Shown piece after piece: positions 55,692 to 64,000 of a stretch of DNA of 64,000 nucleotides. Under the pieces are notes generated by a model. That model was not told the origin of the DNA, did not search any database, and worked only from the letters and a program-made list of their open reading frames with translations. Numbering within the stretch: the stretch's first letter is position 1; each line of letters starts with the position of its first letter. Location: assembly GCF_029893325.1 (NCBI RefSeq), contig NZ_JARXWL010000003.1, positions 62,001 through 126,000 on the forward strand, in the 5' to 3' direction. This DNA comes from Enterococcus sp. PF1-24 (GTDB taxonomy: Bacteria; Bacillota; Bacilli; Lactobacillales; Enterococcaceae). Position numbers and translations under genes: made by a program.

Positions 55692-57734
55692 ATGAATGAA
55701 CGGATCCGAAATATTCTGACCATACTAGCAAAGCGGCCTGAGATAAAGATGGCTGAACTGACAAAAGAGCTTGGATTGACCAGAAGGCAAATTAATTATG
55801 CCATCAATCAATTTAATTCTGAATTGATCACTCAGAAGATACCAAGTATCGAACGAAACCATGCGGGGGACTTTAATGTCCCGCTGGAAATTTTGCAAAT
55901 GATGTCAGCACAACAAAAACAAACGGAAGATTTAACGAGTGTTCCTTCTGATGAGGCAAGAGCCGCGCTGCTTGCGATGTTTCTGATTACGAATACAGAG
56001 TACGTAAGTGTTGATCATCTCAGTGATTTTCTGGCTGTAGGCAAGACAACTGTTGCAGAGGATTTAAAAAGAGCCGATCAGCTGATTCAAAAGTATTATT
56101 TATCACTTAAGTACGATCGTACAAAAGGTTATCAAATCATAGGCTCAGAGCACAAGGTTCTCCAACTGCTGGCTGATTTGGTAAAGCGTTATCCGATTTT
56201 TAAACGAGATGAACTGATTGAACGACTAAGCATTGAAATATCAAAAGAGGAAGTCATTCATCTGATTCACAACATGGAGCAGATGCTGCATCTAAGCTAT
56301 TCAGATGAATCACTGGAGTACTTAAAAACCACATTGCCGCTGCTTTTAGCCCGAGGCATTGTTGAAAGTAAACTGGGAGCAGAGGATTTCTTTGAGGGTG
56401 AAGTAAAAGACACTCCGGAATATCGTTTTTTGAATGTTTTGATCAAGGAAACTGAATGGCAACTTTCTAGAGGCTATCTCGAGTGGATGACGTTGTTGTT
56501 TTTGATATCAAATATTTTTGAAAAGAAAACCACGCAGGAATTCGATTCTGATCGTCGGCTGAAAGAATTGATCAGAGAAATGGTCTCCAATTTTGAACGT
56601 CAAACATTCACTACGATTGAAGACCGTGAAAACTTTGAACGACGTATTTTGAATCATTTGCGTCCAGCCTGTTTCCGGATCAAGTATAACTTGAGTTTGG
56701 GTGTGTATTCTTTAGACAGTTTGATCCAAGACAGCAATCATGCTATCTTGAGCGACTTGATGAAGGAATTGATCGTTCCAACTGAAAATTGGTTGAGACG
56801 CGCCTTTCCAAATGATGAATTGGAGCTTCTTTCTTATTACTTTGGTTTTCAGTTAAGCAATCAGCATCTGATAAAGAAACAAAAACCCAGAGCAGTTGTT
56901 GTTTGTACCAACGGTGTGATGGTTTCAAAGGTTATTCGGGAAAGCTTAGAAAAGCTTTTTACCGAGCTGCAATTTCTATCATCATTTTCAGTGCGGGATT
57001 TTTATCAATTTGAAGTGGATTATGATCTTGTTTTTACCACGATTCCGCTGGAAACGGAGCTGCCTCAATTTATCATTGACCCGATCATGACCTATAAGGA
57101 ACAGATCAGCTTACGTTATCGAGTGTTAAATGAGCTGGGGATCAATGAGGTCGATCAATCGGTGGATCGTTTGCTGGGAATCATCCAGAAATACTCCGAT
57201 GTATCCAGTTCGAAGGAACTAAAGGAGGAGCTGCAATATTTTCTTCTGCAGGAAAAACAAGATTCGCCACTAGAAAATACCAAGGTATTGCCTTCGCTCA
57301 CGTATTATTTAAAGCCGAATTATATCACGGTCATTGATGAAGAGATTACTTGGGAGGATGCTGTCGTTTTAGCCTGTAAACCATTAGTGGATAATCAAGT
57401 GATCAATGATGAGTTTATTGCGGATTGTCTGCAGCAGATTCGTCAGCCCAACTATGCGGGATTTTTTGGAGAGAAGACCTGTATCCCTCATACAACCGTT
57501 GAGCATGGGGTCCAAAGAGAAGGAATCAGTCTATTAATCAGTAAAAAAACGATTGATTTTCCTAACCGAAGAGGGGTCCAAATAATTCTCCCATTATCCT
57601 TTCTTGATTTGACCAAACATTTGAAAGCGATTAACCAGATTGCCGATATCAGTACGAATCAGGATTTTTTGCAGAAATTACTGACTGAACAAGAGACAAA
57701 ATCAATTTACCAGTTAATTAGACAATTTACATGA
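55692..57734 (+). CDS. PRD-containing PTS-type transcriptional regulator
   Basis: A 680-residue regulator of the MtlR/LicR plan. Two HTH segments (about 5-50 and 95-130) are followed by PRD1 (about 185-285) and PRD2 (about 300-395, with His322). A IIB-like domain has Cys405 (VVVCTNG), and a IIA-like domain (about 540-680) has His600 in CIPHTTVEHGV. Phosphorylation by the PTS would tune activation of the following operon. GGAGGG before the ATG. Confidence 0.9.
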   Translation: MNERIRNILTILAKRPEIKMAELTKELGLTRRQINYAINQFNSELITQKIPSIERNHAGDFNVPLEILQMMSAQQKQTEDLTSVPSDEARAALLAMFLITNTEYVSVDHLSDFLAVGKTTVAEDLKRADQLIQKYYLSLKYDRTKGYQIIGSEHKVLQLLADLVKRYPIFKRDELIERLSIEISKEEVIHLIHNMEQMLHLSYSDESLEYLKTTLPLLLARGIVESKLGAEDFFEGEVKDTPEYRFLNVLIKETEWQLSRGYLEWMTLLFLISNIFEKKTTQEFDSDRRLKELIREMVSNFERQTFTTIEDRENFERRILNHLRPACFRIKYNLSLGVYSLDSLIQDSNHAILSDLMKELIVPTENWLRRAFPNDELELLSYYFGFQLSNQHLIKKQKPRAVVVCTNGVMVSKVIRESLEKLFTELQFLSSFSVRDFYQFEVDYDLVFTTIPLETELPQFIIDPIMTYKEQISLRYRVLNELGINEVDQSVDRLLGIIQKYSDVSSSKELKEELQYFLLQEKQDSPLENTKVLPSLTYYLKPNYITVIDEEITWEDAVVLACKPLVDNQVINDEFIADCLQQIRQPNYAGFFGEKTCIPHTTVEHGVQREGISLLISKKTIDFPNRRGVQIILPLSFLDLTKHLKAINQIADISTNQDFLQKLLTEQETKSIYQLIRQFT

Positions 57735-57749
57735 TAAGAGAGGTTTGAC

Positions 57750-58382
57750 ATGAAAAGAGCAGATTACCCACGCTTTACGATTATTATGCGCGGTTATACC
57801 TTTCAGCAGGCTGACGCAATTTTAACAGCCATGAAGGGGTTTGAAAAAGAGTTCGCGGTTGAGCTGACGTTAAACACGCCGGATGCCTTGCAGCAGATTC
57901 AACAGCTGACAGAAAAGTATGGGGATTCAATTTATATAGGCGCTGGCACGGTTCGCTCAATCAAGGATGTGAAGGATTCGATTCAAGCGGGAGCGCAATT
58001 TCTATTAGGACCTCATGCCTTTACCCAGGAAATGCTGGATTATGCGAAACAACATCAGGTGTTGAGTGTGCCGGCAGCGATGACGCCTTCTGAGATCAAT
58101 GAGATGTTTGATCGAGGCGCGGATATGGTCAAGGTGTTCCCAGCTTCAGTGGTAACCCCACGATTTTTTAAAGACGTTCAAGCGCCATTGGGAAAACTGC
58201 CGTTGATGGGGGTTGGCGGAATTTCGATCGAAAATGCCCAAAGCTTTCTTTCAAACGGCGCAAGCTATTTGGGGCTCGGATCAGGCATGTTTAACAAGCG
58301 CGATTTAGCGCATTTAGATAGTGCTGGATTAGCAGAATCGATGCAGAAATTGCTTTCCAGTGTGGAAGGAGTAGGTGTTTGA
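57750..58382 (+). CDS. KDPG/KDPGal-type aldolase
   Basis: A 210-residue class I aldolase that cleaves a 2-keto-3-deoxy-6-phospho sugar acid to pyruvate and glyceraldehyde 3-phosphate. The Schiff-base Lys is in GADMVKVFPAS, the catalytic Glu in VELTLNTPDA, with GAGTV and VGGIS loops binding substrate. It lies 15 bases after the regulator and overlaps the IIA start by one base (TGATG). Confidence 0.88.
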   Translation: MKRADYPRFTIIMRGYTFQQADAILTAMKGFEKEFAVELTLNTPDALQQIQQLTEKYGDSIYIGAGTVRSIKDVKDSIQAGAQFLLGPHAFTQEMLDYAKQHQVLSVPAAMTPSEINEMFDRGADMVKVFPASVVTPRFFKDVQAPLGKLPLMGVGGISIENAQSFLSNGASYLGLGSGMFNKRDLAHLDSAGLAESMQKLLSSVEGVGV

Positions 58383-58840
58383 TGGAATTGTTTTTGCATG
58401 AAGAATTAGTATTTAGAGAAGTGTTGGCGAAAACAAAAGAGGATGTTTTGGCCTTCTTGGCTGAGAAGCTATTCGAGAAGGGCTATGTAAAGCATGAATA
58501 CATCCAAGCGATTCAGGATAGGGAGCAGGAGTATCCGACTGGGTTGCCTTCGTCAGAGCCTGGTATAGCGATCCCTCATGCGAATTTTGAAATGGTCAAC
58601 AAAACGACGCTAGCGATTGCGACGCTGAAGCAACCAGTCGAGTTTCATAACATGGAGAAGAAACAGGCAGAGCTGCCGATTCAAATCGTGATTATGATGG
58701 CGATTGGCGAGCCACATGGTCAGGTCGAGATGCTGCAAAAGATCGTTTCAATCATTCAGGATGAGCCCTTGAGAAAAGCCATGGTCAATACAAAATCGAA
58801 TAAAGAATTACTGAAGCTTTTAGAACAAGCAGTTGCTTAA
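58382..58840 (+). CDS. PTS EIIA, galactitol/fructose type
   Basis: A 152-residue phosphocarrier. The active His lies in GIAIPHANFE; LATLKQPVEFHNM-like sequence follows (IATLKQPVEFHNM). It passes phosphate from HPr to the IIB protein encoded next. The ATG at 58382 overlaps the aldolase stop. Confidence 0.9.
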   Translation: MELFLHEELVFREVLAKTKEDVLAFLAEKLFEKGYVKHEYIQAIQDREQEYPTGLPSSEPGIAIPHANFEMVNKTTLAIATLKQPVEFHNMEKKQAELPIQIVIMMAIGEPHGQVEMLQKIVSIIQDEPLRKAMVNTKSNKELLKLLEQAVA

Positions 58841-58858
58841 AATTAGGAGGAATATACA

Positions 58859-59137
58859 ATGAAAAGAATTTTAATTGCATGTGGAAATGGGATCGCGACA
58901 TCAACCGTCGTTGCGACGAAAGTGAAGGAATATTTAGCTAATCAAGGAGTGCAAGTTGATACTACTCAAACTAAGTTGATGGAAGTTCCAAGTAAAGTCC
59001 AGGACTATGACTTATTGATCACCACTGGCGAGTTTGAAGGCCAGACAGGAGATGTTCCCGTAGTTAAAGGGATGCCGATCCTGATTGGTATGGGTATGGA
59101 ACAAACGATGGAAGAGATTTTGAACTATGTTAAATAA
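58859..59137 (+). CDS. PTS EIIB, galactitol type
   Basis: A 92-residue protein with the phospho-Cys at position 9 in LIACGNGIATSTVV, typical of galactitol-family IIB proteins. AGGAGG before the ATG. It phosphorylates substrate during import by IIC. Confidence 0.92.
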   Translation: MKRILIACGNGIATSTVVATKVKEYLANQGVQVDTTQTKLMEVPSKVQDYDLLITTGEFEGQTGDVPVVKGMPILIGMGMEQTMEEILNYVK

Positions 59138-59161
59138 GCTGCCTTTTGAGGAGGAACAAAA

Positions 59162-60529
59162 ATGAAAGCAATTATGAGTGTCTTTAACTTTCTGATGGCC
59201 GCTGGGCCGACGGTTATGCTGCCGGTAATTATTACAGTCATCGGCTTGATTTTTGGGTTGAAAATCACCAGAGCGTTTAAATCAGGTTTGACGCTAGGGA
59301 TTGGTTTTGCTGGGATTAAGCTGATTCTTGATTTCATGACGACTAATGTAGGACCAGCCGCAAAAGCTATGGTTGAGCGGACTGGTGTTCAATTGGATGC
59401 ACTAGATGTTGGTTGGGGATCAATCGCCGCGGTTACGTGGGCTTCGCCAATCATTGCTTTGCTGGTCTTTGCAATTTTGATCGTGAATATTATCTTACTA
59501 ATTCTGAAACGGACCAATACACTGGACGTGGATATTTGGAATTATCATCATATGGCAATCGTCGGAGTGATGGTCTACTTTGTAACCAAAAACGTACTAT
59601 TGGGTGTCGGTGCTTCCGTAGTTATGGCTATCATCACCTTCAAGATTTCCGACTGGTCACAGCCGATGGTGGAGGGCTTCTTCGGAATTCCGGGGGTTTC
59701 CTTACCAACTGTCTCAGCCTTATCATCACTGGTTATTGCTTGGCCATTGAATTGGTTATTGGATCGGATTCCATTATTCCGCAAATCAACCTTTACCATT
59801 AAGGATGCACAAAAATACTTGGGCTTCTTCGGGGATTCGATGATTATGGGCTTGGTTATTGGTCTGGTAATTGGGGTATTAGCAGGCTTTGATGTGACGC
59901 AAATATTCCAATTAGGAGTAAGCATGTCTGCTGTATTGGTCTTGATTCCTAAGATGACTTCTTTGTTCATGGAAGGCTTGATGCCGATCTCGGATGCGGC
60001 GCAAAAATGGTCGCAGGCTAAATTCAAAGGCCGTCGTCTATTTATCGGATTAGATGCAGCTGTTGTTGTTGGAAATCCAGATGTTATTACGACTGCTTTG
60101 ATTATTATTCCATTGACGATCGCTATGGCGTTAGTACTGCCAGGAAATCGTGTACTGCCATTCGCCGATTTAGCCGTTGTTCCTTTCCGAGTAGCCATGG
60201 TCGTTGCTTTAACCAGAGGGAATCTACTTAAGAACATTGTGATTGGGTTAGTTGTGACTGCTTCACTACTATGGTGTGGTACTGCGACAGCGCCTATTTT
60301 AACAGCGATCGCTAAATCAGTCGGGATCGAATTAGGAGCCAATGCGATGCTGATCTCCTCTTTCGCGGCGACAGCGATGATCCAAAGCTACTTAGTTTTC
60401 TTAGCCTTTACCTTTAAACCGATCATTGGTATTCCAATCTTACTGCTGGTTTTTGCGGGAGCTTGGTATTACTTCGAAGGCGTTAAGAAAATCAATGTGG
60501 AAACTATGAAGGAAGCACCTACAAACTAA
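59162..60529 (+). CDS. PTS EIIC, galactitol family
   Basis: A 455-residue membrane permease of the GatC family with about 10-12 segments. Typical segments are NFLMAAGPTVMLPVIITVIG, GFAGIKLILDF, WNYHHMAIVG and GDSMIMGLVIG. Together with the IIA and IIB proteins it imports and phosphorylates one sugar-type substrate. The enzyme genes around it point to an aldonic acid such as galactonate rather than galactitol. Confidence 0.92.
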   Translation: MKAIMSVFNFLMAAGPTVMLPVIITVIGLIFGLKITRAFKSGLTLGIGFAGIKLILDFMTTNVGPAAKAMVERTGVQLDALDVGWGSIAAVTWASPIIALLVFAILIVNIILLILKRTNTLDVDIWNYHHMAIVGVMVYFVTKNVLLGVGASVVMAIITFKISDWSQPMVEGFFGIPGVSLPTVSALSSLVIAWPLNWLLDRIPLFRKSTFTIKDAQKYLGFFGDSMIMGLVIGLVIGVLAGFDVTQIFQLGVSMSAVLVLIPKMTSLFMEGLMPISDAAQKWSQAKFKGRRLFIGLDAAVVVGNPDVITTALIIIPLTIAMALVLPGNRVLPFADLAVVPFRVAMVVALTRGNLLKNIVIGLVVTASLLWCGTATAPILTAIAKSVGIELGANAMLISSFAATAMIQSYLVFLAFTFKPIIGIPILLLVFAGAWYYFEGVKKINVETMKEAPTN

Positions 60530-60545
60530 AAAAGGGAGTCCAATC

Positions 60546-61691
60546 GTGAAAATTTCAAAGATTAAAGTATATAAAGTAAAACCCCGCTGGATATTTATCA
60601 AGGTCAGCACAGACGAAGGGATCGATGGCTGGGGCGAAATGATCTCGGGAACTAAGACGGAAACAGTGGTTGCTGGAGCTTATGAAATCGGCAATCGGTT
60701 GATTGGGAGAAATCCCTTTGAAATTGAACGCCTATTTCAAGAAATGCACCGTTCCTTTTTCCGCGGCGGTCCCATCAATGGAACGATTGTTTCGGGCATC
60801 GAGATGGCGCTATGGGATATCAAAGGAAAAGCCTTTGGTGTCCCTGTCTATGAACTGCTAGGCGGAGCTGCTCGGGATAATATCAAAGTGTACTCTTGGA
60901 TCGGCGGTGACCGTCCAAATGAAGTACTGGAGCAAGCACAGGATCGTTTTGATCGCGGATTTACTGCGATCAAGATGAATGCGACTTCGGAGCTGCACTA
61001 TATTGATTCTTATGAAAAAGTCGAAGAAGTCGTTGAACGGGTTGCATCAATTCATGATCATTTCGGCAGCAAAATGTCGATCGGGGTCGACTTTCATGGA
61101 CGGGTACACAAACCGATGGCTAAGGTGTTGGCAAAAGCACTCGAGCCTTATCATCCGATGTTCTTAGAAGAAGTGGTCTTACCTGAAAATGAAGAACACT
61201 TTAAAGAGGTGGCGAATGCTGTTGCCGTACCGTTGGCAACTGGCGAACGTTTATACACCCGTTGGCAATTCAAAAATATTTTCAATCAAGGTGCGATCGA
61301 TGTGATTCAGCCGGATGTAGCCTTATGTGGAGGAATTCTTGAAACGAAGAAAATCGCGGCAATGGCAGAAGCCTATGACATCGCGGTTGCGCCCCATGCG
61401 CCGTATGGGCCAATCGCACTGGCGGCAACGCTGCAGGTAGATTCCTGTACACCAAATGTGTTCATTCAGGAACAAAGCTTGGGAATTCATTACAACAAGG
61501 GCTTTGATCTGTTAGATTTCGTGAAGAATAAAGAAGTTTTCCAATATAAGGATGGCTATGTCGACCTGCCAGATAAGCCCGGCTTAGGACTTGAAATGGA
61601 CGAAGAGAAGATTGAAGAGATCGCCCAAGAAGGACTGGTTTGGACGAATCCTCAATGGAAGAATTACGACGGAACGATAGCGGAATGGTAA
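60546..61691 (+). CDS. dgoD: Galactonate-dehydratase-like enolase-superfamily enzyme
   Basis: A 381-residue enzyme closely resembling E. coli DgoD along its length. Metal ligands Asp182, Glu208 and Glu234 and the acid/base residues His184 (VDFHGRV) and His284 (VAPHAPYGP) all correspond. DgoD turns D-galactonate into 2-keto-3-deoxygalactonate. Here import by a PTS would give a 6-phosphorylated acid, so this enzyme may act on the phosphate ester. GTG start after GGGAG; last catalytic gene of the operon. Confidence 0.85.
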   Translation: MKISKIKVYKVKPRWIFIKVSTDEGIDGWGEMISGTKTETVVAGAYEIGNRLIGRNPFEIERLFQEMHRSFFRGGPINGTIVSGIEMALWDIKGKAFGVPVYELLGGAARDNIKVYSWIGGDRPNEVLEQAQDRFDRGFTAIKMNATSELHYIDSYEKVEEVVERVASIHDHFGSKMSIGVDFHGRVHKPMAKVLAKALEPYHPMFLEEVVLPENEEHFKEVANAVAVPLATGERLYTRWQFKNIFNQGAIDVIQPDVALCGGILETKKIAAMAEAYDIAVAPHAPYGPIALAATLQVDSCTPNVFIQEQSLGIHYNKGFDLLDFVKNKEVFQYKDGYVDLPDKPGLGLEMDEEKIEEIAQEGLVWTNPQWKNYDGTIAEW

Positions 61692-61708
61692 AGGAAAGGT
61701 GATCAAGG

Positions 61709-62167
61709 ATGGCAGAGGCGCTAATAATTGCTGGTTTCTTATTCTTATTGATGATTCTTCAATATAAGGAACAAAGAAAGATCGTACTAGCTGCTAAGAG
61801 TAATTGGATAAAAAAGCTGATCACTGTTGGTTTAGCTGCTTTATTATTGACTATTTTTTGGTCAAATCATCTGGCAGATCAGATAAAATTAGTTGTTTTT
61901 GCCACTCTGATCCTACTCTTTGGCTTCATGAAGGAAGGCTTCAGTAAAGACCACTTGATTAAGCTTGGTGTTCTAGAAGGCGACTTTCACGCGTTCAAAA
62001 AGATTCAAATCGAAGAGCTGTCGAACCGGACGCAATTTGTTTCCTTCTACAAGAACAAAAACAATCGATTATCCCTGGTTTTTGACGTTACACAAGAAGA
62101 ATTGATTGCCTATTTTGAAAAGAATGATTTACATGATCGGATCGTTATTGGGGAGGAGAATGAATGA
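61709..62167 (+). CDS. Small membrane-anchored protein of unknown function
   Basis: A 152-residue protein with three hydrophobic segments in the first about 75 residues, then a soluble tail (FKKIQIEELSNRTQFVSFYK) resembling DUF5673-type domains. GGTGATC-type start region. It overlaps the phosphatase gene by four bases, so is co-translated with it. Link to sugar-acid use is unclear. Confidence 0.6.
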   Translation: MAEALIIAGFLFLLMILQYKEQRKIVLAAKSNWIKKLITVGLAALLLTIFWSNHLADQIKLVVFATLILLFGFMKEGFSKDHLIKLGVLEGDFHAFKKIQIEELSNRTQFVSFYKNKNNRLSLVFDVTQEELIAYFEKNDLHDRIVIGEENE

Positions 62168-62700
62168 TTTATTTGGCGCGGCACGGACAAACGCTATGGA
62201 ACATCGAAAAAAGAATTTGCGGACGTGCGGATGTTCCTTTGACAGAAGAAGGCTGTAAGCAAGCTTTATTGTTAGCTGAACAGGCCAAAGCACTAACGCA
62301 TCCTATCACTCAGATAATTTGTTCGCCTTTGATTCGAGCGAAGGAGACAGCTCAAATTGTTGCCAAGCAGCTTGGCTTACCGATTACAGTGGACAAACGG
62401 TTGATGGAAATGGACTTTGGTGTATACGATGGTCTGCCCATCCAAACAAAAGAGTTCCAAAACAGTAGAAATGAGTTTTCGCTTCCTTTTGAACAGGGCG
62501 AATCCATTTTAGACGTTGCCGGAAGAGTTTATCCATTGTTAACAGAATTAACTAGTCAAGAAAATGAAACACCATTATTGGTCAGTCACAATGCGGTAAG
62601 CCGAGTAGTGGACAACTATTTTAATGGAAAGCGCATGTCGGAGTTTTTGAATTTCAATATTGAAAACACGGAATTAGTCGCCTATAGAAAAACTAAATAG
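62164..62700 (+). CDS. Histidine phosphatase superfamily protein
   Basis: A 178-residue phosphatase. The phospho-His motif is LARHGQT, followed by SPLIRAKETAQIVA and the second His in VSHNAVSR. Start overlaps the previous stop (ATGA). It might remove phosphate from an accumulating sugar-acid phosphate, or act elsewhere; family members are diverse. Confidence 0.85.
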   Translation: MIYLARHGQTLWNIEKRICGRADVPLTEEGCKQALLLAEQAKALTHPITQIICSPLIRAKETAQIVAKQLGLPITVDKRLMEMDFGVYDGLPIQTKEFQNSRNEFSLPFEQGESILDVAGRVYPLLTELTSQENETPLLVSHNAVSRVVDNYFNGKRMSEFLNFNIENTELVAYRKTK

Positions 62701-62706
62701 TCTATG

Positions 62707-62745
62707 AAAGTATCTATTTCTTAGAGAGAAATAGGTACTTTTTTT
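62707..62745 (+). terminator. Terminator of the galactonate-type operon
   Basis: AAGTATCTATTTCT and AGAAATAGGTACTT pair at 13 of 14 positions, followed by T7. Confidence 0.85.
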
Positions 62746-62785
62746 AAATTTATTTGACAAACATTTTAATATGGCCCTTTACACA

Positions 62786-63282
62786 GTCGGCGCAGAATCG
62801 GACATTTACACAAGAAAAAACATTAGAAGCAATCGTCACGGATTTTACCTATGTTCGTGTTGGGAAAAAATGGCATTCTATCTGCTTGATTCTTGATTTA
62901 TTCAATCGAGAAATTATTGGTTATTCTTGTGGTGAGAAAAAAGATGCCGCATGGGTAAAAGAAACCTTTAGTCGGATTCCTTATCCATTGACTGACGTGA
63001 AGCTGTTTCATACAGATCGTGGAAAGGAATTTGATAACCAAGCCATTGACGAGATTCTGAACGGTTTTACGATCACGCGTTCATTGAGCAAGAAGGGCTG
63101 TCCGTATGATAATACCGTCGCAGAATCAACGTAAAAATCAGTTAAAGTGGCGTTCGTGCATCAATACCAATTTGAGACATTGGCCCAACTACGCCTAGAA
63201 TTATTTGATCATGTGCATTGGTGGAACTACCTGCGATTGCATGGCACGCTAGGGTATGAAACACCGATTCAATTTCGATAAC
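62786..63282 (+). pseudogene. IS3-family transposase remnant
   Basis: The DDE core of an OrfB: IVTDFTYVRVGKKWHSICLI, then LFHTDRGKEFDNQA and GCPYDNTVAES with the catalytic Glu. The frame is interrupted by TAA at 63132-63134 and resumes in frame with KSVKVAFVHQYQFETLAQLR and WWNYLRLHGTLGY. The N-terminal half is missing. Confidence 0.8.
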
Positions 63283-63703
63283 AGGGATTGGCGAAGCGGA
63301 TCCTTGATACTGAGCTCGGATATGATATCTCTGGAGAGGTAGCATAATGAATGGATTGGGCTTCTGCCGTAGAGAGTCAGATCCGAGGAGGCTGTATGTC
63401 TTGAGCAATCGGAACCATAACACCATGGCATTCGCAACACCTTATAATTTTTGTCAAAAAAGTATTGCCATTCTAGGAAGATCAAGAGGTAGGAGTGAGT
63501 AATCAAATTCAAATCTGGATAAAAAGTATTAAAGTCTATTGGGAAAATACTAGTATTTGTTTCGGCTCGCGTATTTTTGTTTAAAAAGTTGACACCATTG
63601 ATTTCAAATTTTCTGAAACGCAATGAGATTTTTAAATGTGAATCACTCTGCAACCATTGATATTAAAGGTTTTTGAACCTTATTCAAAATTCGAGCAATC
63701 GAA
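63283..63703. other. Gene-free right end of element 2
   Basis: No coding region that I can support; short open frames here lack ribosome-binding sites. It contains GTTGACACCATTG (about 63588-63600), echoing TGTTGACACCATAG near 32580 at the other end of the element, which could be related integrase or excisionase binding sequence. Confidence 0.4.
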
Positions 63704-63751
63704 CCAGGTCTTAAAAAAGCTCGTAAAGCTTCTCAGTTCTCAAAACGTTAA
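63704..63751. repeat. Attachment site 3 (right end, attR)
   Basis: Third copy of the rpsI 3' end, from CCAGGTCTTAAA to CAAAACGTTAA. Several synonymous changes against copies 1 and 2 suggest it is the host's own original rpsI end, displaced by the insertions. Confidence 0.88.
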
Positions 63752-63773
63752 TATTTATATTATCGATTTTCAA

Positions 63774-63809
63774 GGCGTTTCGCAATTTATTTTGCGGAGC
63801 GTCTTTTTT
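63774..63809 (+). terminator. Probable native rpsI terminator
   Basis: GGCGTTTCGCAA, a short loop and TTGCGGAGCGTC, followed by T6, directly after att copy 3. It is nearly the same as the terminator at 32542-32577. Confidence 0.7.
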
Positions 63810-63865
63810 GTTGTATGCTATGAAAACCAACCTGCTTAGCAGGCTCTTTTCATAACATACAACAA
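63808..63865. repeat. Long near-perfect inverted repeat
   Basis: A 19-base left arm beginning TTGTTGTATG (63808-63826) pairs with the right arm ending CATACAACAA (63847-63865) at 18 of 19 positions. The loop itself contains CCTGC/GCAGG. Another hairpin (ATACGCCACT ... AGTGGCGTAT) follows at about 63869-63903. The rest to 64000 shows no complete gene. Confidence 0.75.
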
Positions 63866-64000
63866 GTATACGCCACTATCCCATTACGAGAAAGTGGCGT
63901 ATATTATTTTTAGACAATGAAAAACAACTAAACACTATTCCCACAATCCCGGCTCCGCCAATACATGAATTTCCTCTTTCGTAAATGGATGGATCATCCC

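Larger units (their letters stand above)
32518..63751. mobile_element. Integrative element 2 (about 31.2 kb) in rpsI
   Basis: Bounded by att copies 2 and 3. Layout: terminator, integrase, excisionase, HUH/helicase Rep, origin-like repeat, membrane protein, FtsK-like ATPase, unknown genes, then IS-rich metabolic cargo. No mating-pore genes are visible. Several cargo joints are marked by pseudogenes, so the element has grown by successive insertions. Confidence 0.8.

Noticed and set aside
60546-61691. Galactitol operon interpretation from the GatABC-like PTS proteins.
   Set aside because: No galactitol-phosphate dehydrogenase or tagatose enzymes are present; the dehydratase and aldolase point to a sugar acid.
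1-64000. CRISPR arrays, tRNA and rRNA genes.
   Set aside because: No regularly spaced short repeats and no recognisable tRNA or rRNA sequence were seen on either strand.

Overview
The window looks like chromosome of a low-GC lactic acid Firmicute in or near Enterococcus. The markers are a long bifunctional AdhE with Rex-type operators, a split rpoB/rpoC pair with TTG starts, a yajC-ComN pair, Dps, a Cys-type glutathione peroxidase, an rplM-rpsI operon with a leader, and the IS content. The genus is inferred; no rRNA or tRNA gene was recognised.

Positions 1-19354 are core chromosome: yajC (cut by the left edge), a ComN-like regulator, adhE, a polar amino-acid ABC importer, an SseB-like protein, rpoB, rpoC, a prepilin peptidase whose only well-placed start is ATA, a lipoprotein, dps, glutathione peroxidase, a DUF4870-like gene with an internal stop, and rplM-rpsI.

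Positions 19355-63751 are two mobile elements in tandem, both inserted at the 3' end of rpsI. The last 48 bases of rpsI occur three times (19307-19354, 32470-32517, 63704-63751). Each of the first two copies is followed by a terminator, then a leftward Tn916-type integrase, then an excisionase. Element 1 (about 13.2 kb) has a Rep_trans/MobT-like initiator, a probable origin, regulators and a peptide natural-product cluster. Element 2 (about 31.2 kb) has a HUH/helicase Rep, an FtsK-like ATPase, an unknown gene behind a LexA-type box, and a large metabolic and IS-rich cargo. Neither shows a type IV secretion system, so both look like integrative mobilizable elements.

The most interesting system is at 25264-32219. 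A divergent SdpR/SdpI-like repressor-immunity pair shares an operator with an operon for a 63-residue precursor, a radical SAM enzyme, a PqqD-like/GNAT-like protein, an NPPF-type methyltransferase with a C-terminal PqqD-like region, an ABC exporter and an AgrB-like fragment. All eight Asn of the precursor lie at even positions and are linked in steps of six (40-46-52-58, 54-60, 32-38). This is the arrangement known from polytheonamide-type D,L-alternating beta-helical peptides whose Asn side chains are N-methylated. I infer a compact Gram-positive, element-borne counterpart.

Element 2 cargo includes (i) a guanidino/ureido catabolic set (YfcC-type carrier, divergent carbamoyltransferase with HMLP for HCLP, long agmatine-deiminase-like enzyme, carbamate kinase) beside a YjiH-type transporter and a PucR regulator broken by an IS3-family element, plus a frameshifted SorC-type regulator and a D-2-hydroxyacid dehydrogenase; and (ii) a galactonate-type PTS operon (PRD regulator, KDPG-type aldolase, galactitol-family IIA/IIB/IIC, DgoD-like dehydratase) with no keto-acid kinase, suggesting that the PTS supplies the phosphate. 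Many pseudogenes (istB, tetR, ABC ATPase, IS91-like and IS3-like transposases) mark the joints. Positions 63752-64000 are chromosome right of the insertion.
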